Positions 8,001 through 15,840 of a stretch of 25,375 nucleotides of DNA are shown here, one piece after another; position 1 is the stretch's first letter; each line of letters begins with the position of its first letter. Source of the stretch: JABFRJ01 sp964389095. GTDB lineage: Bacteria > Pseudomonadota > Alphaproteobacteria > Rhizobiales > Hyphomicrobiaceae. The stretch spans positions 1 through 25,375 of the forward strand of contig CAYMEB010000044.1 of assembly GCA_964389095.1 (NCBI GenBank), in the 5' to 3' direction. A program made the translations under genes and the position numbers. The notes under the pieces are model-generated. The model did not search any database, was not told the DNA's origin, and saw only the letters and a list, made by a program, of their open reading frames with translations.

Positions 8001-9803
8001 ATCAAGATGGCTCAGGGTGCCAAGCCGGGCGAGGGTGGGCAGCTGCCGGGGCACAAGGTCGACCAGACTATTGCCAAGGTGCGCCATTCCACTCCGGGCG
8101 TCGGGCTAATCTCACCGCCGCCGCACCACGACATCTACTCGATCGAAGATCTGGCCCAGCTCATCTTCGACCTCAAGAACGTCAACCCCCAGGCCGACGT
8201 GTCGGTCAAGCTCGTGTCGGAGGTCGGCGTAGGAACCGTTGCCGCCGGCGTCGCCAAGGCGCGGGCCGACCACGTAACGATTTCCGGCTTCGAGGGTGGA
8301 ACCGGCGCAAGTCCGCTCACCTCAATCAAGCATGCAGGATCGCCTTGGGAGATCGGCCTAGCAGAGACCCATCAGACGCTGGTGATGAACCGGCTGCGCG
8401 GTCGCATAGCCGTGCAGGTCGACGGAGGCATTCGCACCGGCCGCGACGTGATCATCGGTGCACTGCTCGGCGCCGACGAATTCGGCTTCGCGACGGCACC
8501 TCTGATCGCGATGGGCTGCATCATGATGCGCAAGTGTCACTTGAACACCTGCCCAGTCGGGGTTGCGACGCAGGACCCGGCGCTACGCAAGAAGTTCACC
8601 GGGCAGCCTGAGCACGTCATCAACTTCTTCTTCTTCATCGCAGAAGAGGTGCGGGAACTGATGGCTGCACTCGGCGTGCGCAAGTTCTCCGAATTGGTCG
8701 GACAGTCCGACATCCTCGACAAGGACCGGGCGATCGGACACTGGAAGTCCAGGGGGCTCGATTTCTCAGCCTTGTTCCACCGCCCGGATGTGCCGTCCAC
8801 AGTGGCGATCCGCAATAGCGAGCGGCAGAACCACGGGTTGGAGAAGATCCTCGACGTCTCGTTGATTGAGCAGGCGCGGCCGGCACTGGAAACCGGCAAG
8901 CCGGTGAAGTTCAGCAGCCGCATATCGAACCGCGATCGCGCGACGGGTGCTATGCTGTCCGGACGGGTGGCGAAGCGCTACGGCCATGCCGGCCTTCCCG
9001 AGGACACGGTCCACATCACGCTGGAGGGGATTGCCGGCCAGAGCTTTGGAGCGTGGCTCGCCGCAGGCGTCACGCTCGACTTGGTGGGAGAGGCCAACGA
9101 CTACGTCGGCAAAGGGCTTTCCGGAGGCAAGATCATCGTCCGGCCGAACCCCAAGTCGGGCATCGTACCGGAAGAGAGCATGATCGTCGGCAACACGGTC
9201 TTGTACGGGGCCATCACCGGCGAGTGCTATTTCCGGGGCATTGCCGGCGAGCGTTTCGCTGTCCGCAATTCGGGCGCCGTCGCTGTAGTCGAGGGCACCG
9301 GCGATCATGGCTGCGAGTACATGACCGGCGGCGTCGTCGTGGTCCTCGGTCCGACCGGCCGCAATTTTGCGGCCGGCATGTCCGGCGGCATCGCGTATGT
9401 ACTCGACGAGGACGGAGCCTTCGACCAGAAGTGCAACCTCGCCATGATCGACCTCGAGCCGGTTGCAGCCGAAGAAGAAGTCATGCGACGGCTCGCCAAT
9501 CAGGGCGGTGACCTCCAGAGCCATGGCCTGGTCGACGTGATGGCCGACATGACGGGGCAGGATGCGGAGCGGCTGCATACGTTGATCACGCGCCATGCAC
9601 ACTTCACCAATTCCGCCCGGGCAAAGACGATCCTCGCGGATTGGCCGACCTGGCAGAAGAAATTCCGGAAGGTCATGCCGGTGGAGTATCGCCGCGCGCT
9701 TCAGGAGATCGCACAGCACCAGAAAGCGGACAGCACCGGCCTCGACGTGATCGAGATAGGCGTACCCGGCAAAGGTCGCTCAAGGTCCAAGGCGGCTCCG
9801 TAA
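5031..9803 (+). CDS. gltB: Glutamate synthase (NADPH) large subunit
   Basis: GltB forms glutamate from 2-oxoglutarate and glutamine-derived ammonia with the small subunit GltD, the assimilation step after glutamine synthetase. The 1590-residue length is in the family range. A 35-residue propeptide precedes the catalytic cysteine Cys36 in EHDACGVGFIA, the N-terminal nucleophile of the class II amidotransferase domain (to about residue 430). A central domain follows, then the FMN-binding synthase barrel (about 860-1240) with the 3Fe-4S ligands Cys1163, Cys1169 and Cys1174 in CIMMRKCHLNTC. The C-terminal beta-helix with GxGxG-type repeats (about 1290-1520) includes GNTVLYGAITGECYFRGIAG. The ATG at 5031 has GAGGG nine bases upstream. 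Unusually, gltD is not the next gene: two small genes intervene. The reaction and cofactors are family knowledge; the motifs are visible. Confidence 0.98.
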   Translation: MADTIPHSPAEGDRDHAGVIPPAQGLFDPRREHDACGVGFIADLKKRASHKIIQDALAILENLEHRGAVGADPLSGDGAGILIQIPDAFLRTECEKLKIKLPKPGHYAVGHIFLPQDERLRAHCERVWVRLIRQEGLEFLGWRSVPVDNRSLSDMVRGTEPVHRQLFVGRPKSIKDQDEFERRLFLVRKVVSNAIYDAYKGRDIGHYTVSLSSRTLVYKGMFLSFQVKAYYSDLSDPRMTSSMALVHQRFSTNTFPSWRLAHPYRMVAHNGEINTLRGNVNWMAARQASVGSPLWGADISKLWPISYEGQSDTACFDNALEFLVMGGYSLAHAAMMLIPEAWAGNPLMDPKRRAFYEYHACLMEPWDGPAAMAFTDGRQIGATLDRNGLRPARYLVTKDDMVIMSSESGVLPVDEANVAKKWRLQPGKMLLIDLDEGRIISDDELKRDLSSRHPYETWLKRTQIQVGDLPLPKKPSKSRTNSSLLDLQQAFGYTQESLKFLMSPMAHTGQEAVGSMGTDTPVSVLSTKPKLLHTYFKQNFAQVTNPPIDSIREELVMSLVSFIGPRPNILDLEGTSKQKRLEVYQPILTNEDLERIRQIGLVEDNQFSSVTIDITYPVDKGAAGMSWALDVVCAEAEEAVRSRDYNIIILSDRGTGRDRVPIPSLLATSAVHHHLIKQGLRTSVGLVVETGEAHEVHQFCTLAGYGAEAINPYLAFDTLEQLLPELDEKLTLKEAQKRYIKAVDKGLLKVMSKMGISTYQSYCGAQIFDAVGLKSAFVKRYFTGTHTQVEGVGLRQIARETFERHRQAFGDVPQLETMLDVGGEYAYRTRGEAHMWRPAVVADLQHAVRGTAVAAAKAGKVPQKWRDYARQINEQSEQLMTLRGLFRIKNAEELGRKPVDISEVEPATEIVKRFSTGAMSFGSISREAHTTLAIAMNRIGGKSNTGEGGEEADRFKPMPNGDSMRSAIKQIASGRFGVTTEYLVNSDVMQIKMAQGAKPGEGGQLPGHKVDQTIAKVRHSTPGVGLISPPPHHDIYSIEDLAQLIFDLKNVNPQADVSVKLVSEVGVGTVAAGVAKARADHVTISGFEGGTGASPLTSIKHAGSPWEIGLAETHQTLVMNRLRGRIAVQVDGGIRTGRDVIIGALLGADEFGFATAPLIAMGCIMMRKCHLNTCPVGVATQDPALRKKFTGQPEHVINFFFFIAEEVRELMAALGVRKFSELVGQSDILDKDRAIGHWKSRGLDFSALFHRPDVPSTVAIRNSERQNHGLEKILDVSLIEQARPALETGKPVKFSSRISNRDRATGAMLSGRVAKRYGHAGLPEDTVHITLEGIAGQSFGAWLAAGVTLDLVGEANDYVGKGLSGGKIIVRPNPKSGIVPEESMIVGNTVLYGAITGECYFRGIAGERFAVRNSGAVAVVEGTGDHGCEYMTGGVVVVLGPTGRNFAAGMSGGIAYVLDEDGAFDQKCNLAMIDLEPVAAEEEVMRRLANQGGDLQSHGLVDVMADMTGQDAERLHTLITRHAHFTNSARAKTILADWPTWQKKFRKVMPVEYRRALQEIAQHQKADSTGLDVIEIGVPGKGRSRSKAAP

Positions 9804-9905
9804 CGGCCTCCCTTCGCCGCTGCGATGCGGGGAAGGAGAACGACGAACACCGACAGTGACGAGATCGCGCGACCTCGCGCACCGGATCGAACCACGAGCG
9901 CCCGA

Positions 9906-10247
9906 ATGCCTGCAGGATTCGCCAACACACCAAGTCCGCCCTACTACGCGGTGATCTTCACGTCGAAGCGCACCGAGAGTGACAACGGCTACGCTGCGAT
10001 GATGGAGGTGGTGGCGCCTCTTTCAGTTCAGCAACCGGGCTATCTCGGCCGTGAGAGCGCTCGGACATCGGACGGCTTCGGCATCACCGTGATCTACTAT
10101 ACGGACGAGACTGCCATCCGTGCCTGGAAGACCAACGAGAAGCACATTGTGGCCCAGCGGATCGGCAAGCAGCGTTGGTACGAGCACTATGAAATGCGCA
10201 TTGCCAAAGTGGAGCGCGCTTATTCCGGCCCGGAAGGACGCGAATGA
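9906..10247 (+). CDS. ABM-domain (antibiotic biosynthesis monooxygenase-like) protein
   Basis: A 113-residue protein whose body (PPYYAVIFTSKRTE, VVAPLSVQQPGYLGRESARTS, GITVIYYTDETAIRAWK, WYEHYEMRIAKVERAY) follows the beta-alpha-beta layout of the dimeric alpha/beta-barrel ABM fold. Such proteins include small monooxygenases and many of unknown activity, and no substrate can be given. I chose ATG 9906 because the domain starts shortly after it. The frame stays open to ATG 9825, which would add 27 polar residues, and neither start has a well-spaced ribosome site. Its stop overlaps the GST start (ATGA at 10244-10247), so the two are translationally coupled. It lies 102 bp after gltB in the same direction, inside what is normally a gltBD operon. 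Confidence 0.8.
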   Translation: MPAGFANTPSPPYYAVIFTSKRTESDNGYAAMMEVVAPLSVQQPGYLGRESARTSDGFGITVIYYTDETAIRAWKTNEKHIVAQRIGKQRWYEHYEMRIAKVERAYSGPEGRE

Positions 10248-10828
10248 TGCGGATCTTCGGAGATGAGAAATCCGGAAATTGCCTGAAGGTGAAGTGGACC
10301 GCCGAACTGATCGGGATGGCGTATGAGTGGGTGCCAGTCGACATCATGAAGGGCAAGAGCCGAACGCCGCAATATCTCGCTAAGTTCCCGCAAGGCCAGG
10401 TTCCTGCTGTGGAGTTCGAGGACGGTCGCCGGCTGGCTCAGTCGAACGCGATTATTCGGTATCTGGCGCGGGGCTCACGCCTTCTGCCCAATGATGCCTT
10501 CGCGCAGGCCAAGGTCGACGAGTGGCTTTTCTGGGAGCAATACAGCCACGAGCCCTATGTAGCGACCTGCCGTTTTCACATGCACTACCTCGGCAAGAGC
10601 AGGGAAAGCCGTGATCCGGGCAAGGTCGAGCGCGGGGAAAAAGCGCTCGACTTCATGAATGTGCAGTTGACCGGCCGCCAGTACCTGTCGGGTGAAGCGT
10701 TCTCCATCGCCGACATCGCACTGTATGCCTATACCCACGTCGCCCACGAAGGCGGCTTCGACCTCACCGGACGCGGTGCTCTGCGCGATTGGATCGCGCG
10801 GTGCGCCGCCAATCTGAAGACGAACTGA
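10244..10828 (+). CDS. Glutathione S-transferase family protein
   Basis: A 194-residue soluble protein with an N-terminal thioredoxin-like domain (1-78) and an all-helical C-terminal domain (about 88-190). Family marks are SGNCLKVKW (10-18) at the position of the catalytic Ser/Cys, the cis-proline in GQVPAVE (Pro54), the glutathione-contacting SNAIIRYLA (67-75), and the C-domain N-capping segment FSIADIALYAY. It would bind glutathione and could act in detoxification or thiol chemistry; the substrate is unknown. ATG 10244 overlaps the ABM gene stop, and a second ATG at 10247 could be used instead. gltD starts 21 bp downstream, so ABM, GST and gltD are very likely one transcript. Confidence 0.92.
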   Translation: MMRIFGDEKSGNCLKVKWTAELIGMAYEWVPVDIMKGKSRTPQYLAKFPQGQVPAVEFEDGRRLAQSNAIIRYLARGSRLLPNDAFAQAKVDEWLFWEQYSHEPYVATCRFHMHYLGKSRESRDPGKVERGEKALDFMNVQLTGRQYLSGEAFSIADIALYAYTHVAHEGGFDLTGRGALRDWIARCAANLKTN

Positions 10829-10849
10829 CGAGCACGACGGACCAAGACC

Positions 10850-12268
10850 ATGGGCAAGATCACAGGTTTCATGGAATTCGAGCGTGTCGACCGCGACTAC
10901 CGTCCGGTCAAAGAGCGCGTGAAGCACTGGAAGGAATTCGTCGTCCCGCTCGGTGACAAGGATACGCGTACGCAGGCGTCCCGCTGCATGGATTGCGGGA
11001 TTCCCTATTGTCACAACGGCTGTCCGGTTAACAACCAGATCCCTGATTGGAACGACCTCGTCTATCGAGGTCACTGGCGGGAGGCGCTGGCCAACCTGCA
11101 TTCGACGAACAACTTCCCCGAAGTGACCGGCCGCGTTTGCCCGGCGCCTTGCGAGGCTTCGTGCACGCTGAACATCGACGACACGCCGGTGGCCATAAAA
11201 ACCATCGAGTGCGCCATCGTGGACAAGGGCTGGCAGGAAGGCTGGATCGTGCCGCAGCCCGCCGAAGTACGGACCGGCAAGAGGATTGCCATTGTCGGCT
11301 CTGGTCCTGCCGGACTCGCGGCAGCACAGCAGCTTGCGCGTGCCGGACACGAGGTCCACGTCTACGAGAAGCAAGCTCGCCCCGGAGGGCTGATGGTGTA
11401 CGGCATTCCGGATTTCAAGATGGAGAAGACTGTCATCGCCCGCCGCGTCCATCAGATGGAAGCCGAGGGCGTCGTCTTTCACTGCAACAGCCATGTCGGT
11501 GCCAACGTCTCGATCCGCGATCTGGAAGCGCGGCATGACGCCGTGCTGCTGACGTGCGGCGCAGAAAAGCCGCGCGACCTGGCAGTGCCCGGTCGAGATC
11601 TTCGGGGCATTCATTTCGCCATGCATTTCCTGCCGCAGCAAAACCGCCGGGTCGCTGGTGAACCGCTGGGCCTGGGAACGGAGGAAACCGCCGAAGGCAA
11701 GAACGTGGTCGTCATCGGGGGCGGCGATACGGGTTCCGACTGCATCGGCACATCGATCCGTCAGGGCGCCAAGAGCGTAGTCCAGCTCGAGATCATGCCG
11801 GCGCCGCCCGAGAAGGAGAACAAGCAACTCACTTGGCCGCATTGGCCGTTGAAGATGCGGACGTCGTCGTCGCAAGAGGAGGGCGCCAAGCGCGAGTTCT
11901 CGATCACGACCAAGCGTTTCGAAGGGAAGGGCGGGCGCGTCTCCAAGCTCGTCTGCGCGCGAGTCGACGACAAGTTCAAAGAGATCCCCGGCAGCGAGTT
12001 CGCCATTCCAGCCGACATGGTGCTTCTCGCCATGGGCTTCGTGGCCCCGGTACAGGACGACATCGTGACGGAACTGGCACTCGAACTCGACAACCGCGGG
12101 AACGTCAGGGCGTCCGACAAGGAATACCTCACGTCCCGGCCGAAGATCTTCGCGGCAGGAGACATGCGCCGCGGACAAAGCCTCGTCGTATGGGCCATCC
12201 GTGAGGGACGGCAGGCGGCACACGCCATCGATAAAGCATTGATGGGGCGAACCGATCTGCCGCGCTGA
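10850..12268 (+). CDS. gltD: Glutamate synthase (NADPH) small subunit
   Basis: GltD takes electrons from NADPH through FAD and iron-sulfur clusters and passes them to GltB. The 472-residue protein is of normal length. The N-terminal cluster-binding domain has CMDCGIPYCHNGC (Cys46, 49, 54, 58) and CPAPCEASC (Cys97, 101, 105). The FAD Rossmann motif is GSGPAG (150-155), the NADPH-binding motif GGGDTG (290-295), and the C-terminal FAD signature FAAGDMRRGQSLVVWAI (434-450). ATG 10850 lies 21 bp after the GST stop, with only a weak purine stretch before it. It is separated from gltB by the ABM and GST genes, so GltB:GltD balance may depend on read-through of the 102-bp gap after gltB or on a separate promoter. 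Confidence 0.98.
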   Translation: MGKITGFMEFERVDRDYRPVKERVKHWKEFVVPLGDKDTRTQASRCMDCGIPYCHNGCPVNNQIPDWNDLVYRGHWREALANLHSTNNFPEVTGRVCPAPCEASCTLNIDDTPVAIKTIECAIVDKGWQEGWIVPQPAEVRTGKRIAIVGSGPAGLAAAQQLARAGHEVHVYEKQARPGGLMVYGIPDFKMEKTVIARRVHQMEAEGVVFHCNSHVGANVSIRDLEARHDAVLLTCGAEKPRDLAVPGRDLRGIHFAMHFLPQQNRRVAGEPLGLGTEETAEGKNVVVIGGGDTGSDCIGTSIRQGAKSVVQLEIMPAPPEKENKQLTWPHWPLKMRTSSSQEEGAKREFSITTKRFEGKGGRVSKLVCARVDDKFKEIPGSEFAIPADMVLLAMGFVAPVQDDIVTELALELDNRGNVRASDKEYLTSRPKIFAAGDMRRGQSLVVWAIREGRQAAHAIDKALMGRTDLPR

Positions 12269-12399
12269 CGCCCGACCCTGCAGGTGACGTCCAGGCTACG
12301 CCCCCCAAGCGCGGTCTTGCTTTGAGACAAGACATGCCACAATCGGCGTGCTTCACTATCGTGGCTCATTCGACGAGCTCTACCGAAAGGGCCACACAC

Positions 12400-12777
12400 A
12401 TGAATTCCGGGCTTGACGTCCACTTCCATGGGATCGAGCGCAGCGCCGCGGTCGAGGCGCGGGTTGCCGAGAAGTATGCGAAGCTCAAGCGTCACTTCTC
12501 GCGCATGACAGCGTGCCGGGTCGTCATCGAGGCCCCAACGCGGATCGCCACCAAGCCGACCGTTCTTGCGGTCAAGATAGAGATTTCGGTGCCGAACCAA
12601 CGAGCCCTTGTCATCACTCACGAGCGGGAGGGTTCGCACGTTCAGGAGGACCTACTGATCACTGTTCGCGAAGCTTTCGACGCAGCCATTCGCCGTGTCG
12701 ACGACCTTGCTGAGCAGCAAGCGGCCAGAACAAAGCTGGAGCGAAATCGTCGGAGGCCGGCCAAGTCTTCGGCTTGA
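12400..12777 (+). CDS. hpf: Ribosome hibernation promoting factor (HPF/RaiA, short form)
   Basis: A 125-residue protein of the HPF/RaiA family, which binds the 30S decoding region of idle ribosomes. The fold is visible as LDVHFHGIERSAAVEARVAE, the strand-turn KLKRHFSRMTACRVVIEAP, LAVKIEISVPNQRALVITHE and the helix VQEDLLITVREAFDAAIRRV, followed by a basic tail. It lacks the extra C-terminal dimerisation domain of long HPF, so it is the short type. ATG 12400 has AAAGG nine bases upstream; the frame is open to 12322 but those residues do not belong to the domain. It lies 131 bp after gltD. The gap contains a small hairpin, GTCTTG/CAAGAC (12314-12333), but no clear T tract. hpf often sits beside rpoN in proteobacteria; here it does not. 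Confidence 0.88.
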   Translation: MNSGLDVHFHGIERSAAVEARVAEKYAKLKRHFSRMTACRVVIEAPTRIATKPTVLAVKIEISVPNQRALVITHEREGSHVQEDLLITVREAFDAAIRRVDDLAEQQAARTKLERNRRRPAKSSA

Positions 12778-12933
12778 TCTCGGCCAGTGGAACGTGGACA
12801 AGGCTGCGGAGGGGCGACTTGCTCGCCAAACGGCGGTCAAGATCCGGCCCTTCCCCGACCGCACTCGGCGGTTAGGGAACATGAGTGGTTGCCTCGGGTC
12901 CTCCGCACCGGATCGCCTAATGCTTTCTTGGCG

Positions 12934-12948
12934 TTAACGGTATATTAG
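12934..12948 (+). promoter_or_regulatory. Possible CtrA-binding site upstream of the L,D-transpeptidase
   Basis: TTAA (12934-12937) and TTAG (12945-12948) are spaced by seven bases and match the alphaproteobacterial CtrA box TTAA-N7-TTAA at seven of eight positions. It lies 100 bp before the chosen start of the YafK-like gene and is one of the few AT-rich spots in a GC-rich 270-bp gap. An overlapping TATATT (12941-12946) could be a -10 element, in which case CtrA would cover the promoter. This is inferred from one site. Confidence 0.35.
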
Positions 12949-13047
12949 GGATGCGAGGCGCAACTGATTCGCTGCCATTGTCTGATGACGACTCGGGTTC
13001 AGGGCAATGGCGCAGCTGTAATGCGTAGAGACGAGCCCCCGGGGAAT

Positions 13048-13962
13048 ATGAGAGTCGCGAAGTCCATTACCGCTCGCTTGGTACTCCTGGCCGCAGCCGT
13101 TCTGCTGGCTTCGTGCGCCAAGGTAGATCTGGCGGCTCACCTGAGGCCCCTGTCGAAGGAGACGATGATGCTCCTCGGCAAGAAGGGCATGGATACGACC
13201 GCGCCGATTTTCGTGCGGGTATTCAAGGAAGAGTCGGAGCTCGAGGTCTGGAAGCAGCGCCCCGACGGGCACTTCTATCACTTCAAAACCTATCCCATCT
13301 GCAACTGGTCTGGAGACCTCGGCCCGAAGCTGCAGCAAGGCGACAAACAGGCCCCGGAAGGCTTTTATCAGGTGGCGCGCCACCAGATGAACCCCAACTC
13401 ACAGTTTCACCTCGCCTTCAATCTCGGCTATCCAAACGCCTACGACAGGGCCAATCGCCGTACCGGCGACTTCCTGATGGTGCATGGTAAGTGCAAGTCG
13501 GCCGGCTGCTACGCCATGACCGATGCGCTGATGGAAGAGATTTATGCACTTGCCCGGGAAGCATTCATCGGGGGGCAGGAAGTCATTCATGTTCATGCGT
13601 TCCCGTTCCGCATGACCGACCAGAACATGGCTCGCCATGCCAGGAGCCAATGGCTACCGTTCTGGTCGACCCTCAAGGAAGGCTATGATTACTTCGAGGT
13701 CGCCCGTCAGTTGCCGCCAGTGCATGTCTGCAGCCGCCGTTACCTGGTGAACGCACGCTTCCGCACAAATGCGTCGAGCATCGACCCGGAGGGACCCTGC
13801 CCGGCGTTCGAGCGCGGAGAAATCATGGCGTTCAAGCAGCCCCATGGCGAGAAGCACGCGGAGGAGCGGATTACCGCCCCGGGACCGAAGTCTCGCCTGG
13901 CGCAAACGCAGACCGGGGGTGACGTGCCGCGATTTGGCCTTGGTGCTGCGCGAGACGATTGA
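13048..13962 (+). CDS. YafK-like L,D-transpeptidase family lipoprotein
   Basis: A 304-residue envelope protein. The N-terminus MRVAKSITARLVLLAAAVLLASC is a lipoprotein signal with lipobox LASC and the acylated cysteine at position 23. The catalytic YkuD-type domain has the YafK pattern: PIFVRVFKEESELEVWK, GDKQAPEGFYQV, and the active-site segment HGKCKSAGCYAM with His146, Ser151 and Cys154. Proteins of this group cut or form links to peptidoglycan; E. coli YafK (DpaA) detaches Braun lipoprotein, but here the exact activity is unknown. ATG 13048 is chosen because it gives a clean lipoprotein signal; GGGG lies just upstream and the frame is open to 12985. The last 50 or so residues are charged and low in hydrophobics, probably disordered. 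It is preceded by a CtrA-like site and is convergent with hupE. Confidence 0.9.
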   Translation: MRVAKSITARLVLLAAAVLLASCAKVDLAAHLRPLSKETMMLLGKKGMDTTAPIFVRVFKEESELEVWKQRPDGHFYHFKTYPICNWSGDLGPKLQQGDKQAPEGFYQVARHQMNPNSQFHLAFNLGYPNAYDRANRRTGDFLMVHGKCKSAGCYAMTDALMEEIYALAREAFIGGQEVIHVHAFPFRMTDQNMARHARSQWLPFWSTLKEGYDYFEVARQLPPVHVCSRRYLVNARFRTNASSIDPEGPCPAFERGEIMAFKQPHGEKHAEERITAPGPKSRLAQTQTGGDVPRFGLGAARDD

Positions 13963-14048
13963 GGGTTGCCTTCGACGGCGCCACCCATTGTGACGAAGCG
14001 CAATCTGGGCCGCCACGTACGCGCCCCTAGCCGCACCTTGACCGACGA

Positions 14049-14687
14049 TCAGACCTGGAAGACGCTCGTCGCGAGAAGCGCGGAACCCAGCAGGGCAATC
14101 GCTGCACCAGCCGTCCGCGTCCGCCACGAATGGGTGGCGTCGTGGGTCAGCGTCATGCCGACCACGGCCATCACCGTGTTGGAAACTGCTAGCTGAGACG
14201 CGGCGAGCCCGAACAGGTACCAAAGGATCGGCGTCGCCTCGGCGCCGACGACCGCCTCTCCGAACGCATAGCCATGGAGCAGACCCGCCAGTGCGGCAAA
14301 GGCTATCCAGGCGGCGGCAGGGCCGAGCCGCCCGACCGCCATCGCAAGACCCGCCATGACGACGGTGCCCGCGACCGCCGCCTCGGCGAACTGCATGTCG
14401 GGCAGCACGAAGCGCAGGGCGACGCCTGCGATCGAGAAAGCCGCAAACGTCGCCGGCACGCGCCAACCCGAATTCAGGTAGGCGGCGATGACTCCGGCCG
14501 CAACGACGAACGCAAGGTGATCGAGCCCGATGACCGGGTGCGCGAGGCCGGACAACAGGCCTTCGATCCAGGTCGTCGGCGCCGAGCCGCCCATGGCGTG
14601 ATGCGCCGCAGCCGGCCCTGCACCCGGGACAAGAGCGATCATCGCAAGGGCGAAGGATCTGCCCAACACTCCGCGCAATTTGTACAT
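14049..14687 (-). CDS. hupE: HupE/UreJ family membrane protein
   Basis: A 212-residue protein with a signal-like N-terminus ending near AAAHHAMGG and about six further membrane helices. HupE/UreJ marks are the histidine-rich start of the mature protein (AHHAMGG), the motif HPVIGLDHLAFVVAAG (about 50-65), and LHGYAFGEAVVGAE in a later helix. Family members are nickel, or in some cases cobalt or other metal, permeases linked to hydrogenase or urease. No hydrogenase, urease or nickel enzyme gene is in the window, so the metal is unconfirmed. ATG 14687 was chosen over the open frame to 14927 because the signal sequence starts there and the longer frame would run across the glyQ promoter and start. 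It is divergent from glyQ and convergent with the L,D-transpeptidase gene. Confidence 0.88.
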   Translation of the reverse strand: MYKLRGVLGRSFALAMIALVPGAGPAAAHHAMGGSAPTTWIEGLLSGLAHPVIGLDHLAFVVAAGVIAAYLNSGWRVPATFAAFSIAGVALRFVLPDMQFAEAAVAGTVVMAGLAMAVGRLGPAAAWIAFAALAGLLHGYAFGEAVVGAEATPILWYLFGLAASQLAVSNTVMAVVGMTLTHDATHSWRTRTAGAAIALLGSALLATSVFQV

Positions 14688-14817
14688 CGAGAACCTGCCC
14701 CCGGCCGCCACGGCTCGTTCGCATGCAGTTGCCGCCACAGCGTTGCCCGGAACGCGCCCTTGCGCAATGGCCGCCTGTCGGGCACCTGATGTGACTGCGA
14801 CCTTTCCGAGCCAGCGC

Positions 14818-14845
14818 GTGACATCGAGCCGGTGCCGACTATAGT
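14818..14845 (+). promoter_or_regulatory. Likely sigma70 promoter of glyQ
   Basis: GTGACA (14818-14823) and TATAGT (14840-14845) are separated by 16 bases. Each matches the sigma70 consensus at five of six positions, good for this GC-rich sequence. Transcription would begin near 14852, only about 14 nt before ATG 14866, so the glyQ leader would be short, and starts at 14866 or 14881 are favoured over anything further upstream. Confidence 0.55.
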
Positions 14846-14865
14846 GCACCGCAAATCGGACCAGG

Positions 14866-15840
14866 ATGCGAGCCCTTTCGATGCCGAGAACCGCCGTGGG
14901 ATCGAAGCCCCAGCCGACGCAGAGCACCTTGGCGGCGCTGCGCCCGCGCGAGAGCTTCCAGGACCTGATATTGACACTTCAGCAGTTCTGGGGCGCCCAG
15001 GGCTGCGTCATTCTCCAGCCCTACGACATGGAAGTGGGCGCCGGCACATTCCATCCGGCCACAACCCTTCGCGCGCTCGGTCCCAAGCCATGGAATGCCG
15101 CTTACGTGCAGCCTTCACGCCGTCCCAAGGATGGGCGTTACGGCGAAAACCCCAATCGCATGCAGCACTACTATCAGTTTCAAGTCATCATGAAGCCGTC
15201 GCCGGCAGATATTCTTGATCTATATCTGCGCAGCCTTGATGCCATCGGGATCGACACCTCCAAGAACGACATCCGGTTCGTAGAGGATGATTGGGAAAGC
15301 CCGACACTGGGAGCCTGGGGCCTCGGCTGGGAAGTGTGGTGCAACGGCATGGAGGTGACGCAGTTCACCTACTTCCAACAGGTCGGCGGCTTCGACTGCC
15401 GGCCGGTCTCTGGAGAAATCACTTACGGACTCGAACGGCTGGCGATGTATGTCCAGGGCGTCGACCGCGTGTTCGACCTCAACTTCAACGGACGTACCGA
15501 AGACCGCAAACTCACCTATGGCGACGTTTTCCTGCAAGCTGAGCAGGAGTACTCACGCTACAATTTCGAGCACGCTGACACCGCAATGCTGCTGCAGCAC
15601 TTCAAGGACGCCGAGGCCGAGTGCAAATCGTTGCTCGAGCGTGGACGCTCGGACACGCGCCACCTCATGGCACTGCCGGCATACGATCAGTGCATCAAGG
15701 CGAGCCACGTCTTCAATCTTCTGGATGCGCGCGGAGTCATCTCCGTCACGGAGCGCCAGAGCTATATCCTGCGCGTGCGCGAACTCGCCAAGGCGTGCTG
15801 CTCAGCCTGGCTCCAGACAGAGGCCGGCGGAAGCGCCTGA
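14866..15840 (+). CDS. glyQ: Glycyl-tRNA synthetase alpha subunit
   Basis: GlyQ is the catalytic (class II core) subunit of the bacterial alpha2beta2 glycyl-tRNA synthetase, which charges tRNA-Gly in the cytoplasm. The 324-residue product shows the nearly invariant blocks FQDLILTLQQFWGAQGCVIL, QPYDMEVGAGTFHPATTLRA, QPSRRPKDGRYGENPNRMQH, FVEDDWESPTLGAWGLGWEV, EVTQFTYFQQVGG, YGLERLAMYVQGVD and EQEYSRYNFEHADTAM. It has about 25 residues before the conserved start; ATG 14866 (with GGACCAGG just upstream) and ATG 14881 are both possible. A good promoter ends 21 bp upstream. The beta subunit gene glyS, usually close downstream, is absent: grpE comes next in the opposite orientation. GlyQ cannot work without GlyS, so glyS must lie elsewhere. 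Confidence 0.97.
   Translation: MRALSMPRTAVGSKPQPTQSTLAALRPRESFQDLILTLQQFWGAQGCVILQPYDMEVGAGTFHPATTLRALGPKPWNAAYVQPSRRPKDGRYGENPNRMQHYYQFQVIMKPSPADILDLYLRSLDAIGIDTSKNDIRFVEDDWESPTLGAWGLGWEVWCNGMEVTQFTYFQQVGGFDCRPVSGEITYGLERLAMYVQGVDRVFDLNFNGRTEDRKLTYGDVFLQAEQEYSRYNFEHADTAMLLQHFKDAEAECKSLLERGRSDTRHLMALPAYDQCIKASHVFNLLDARGVISVTERQSYILRVRELAKACCSAWLQTEAGGSA

Noticed and set aside
9804..9850. GC-rich hairpin after gltB as a terminator
   Set aside because: The stem is imperfect and no T tract follows; at most it could slow polymerase or stabilise the mRNA end.
10475..12223. 582-codon minus-strand open frame across GST and gltD
   Set aside because: It mirrors the codon pattern of gltD, which has all its cofactor motifs, and no recognisable domain is present.
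13654..14724. 356-codon minus-strand frame spanning the L,D-transpeptidase end and hupE
   Set aside because: It is an out-of-frame shadow of hupE plus antisense of the transpeptidase; the hupE frame contains the family motifs.
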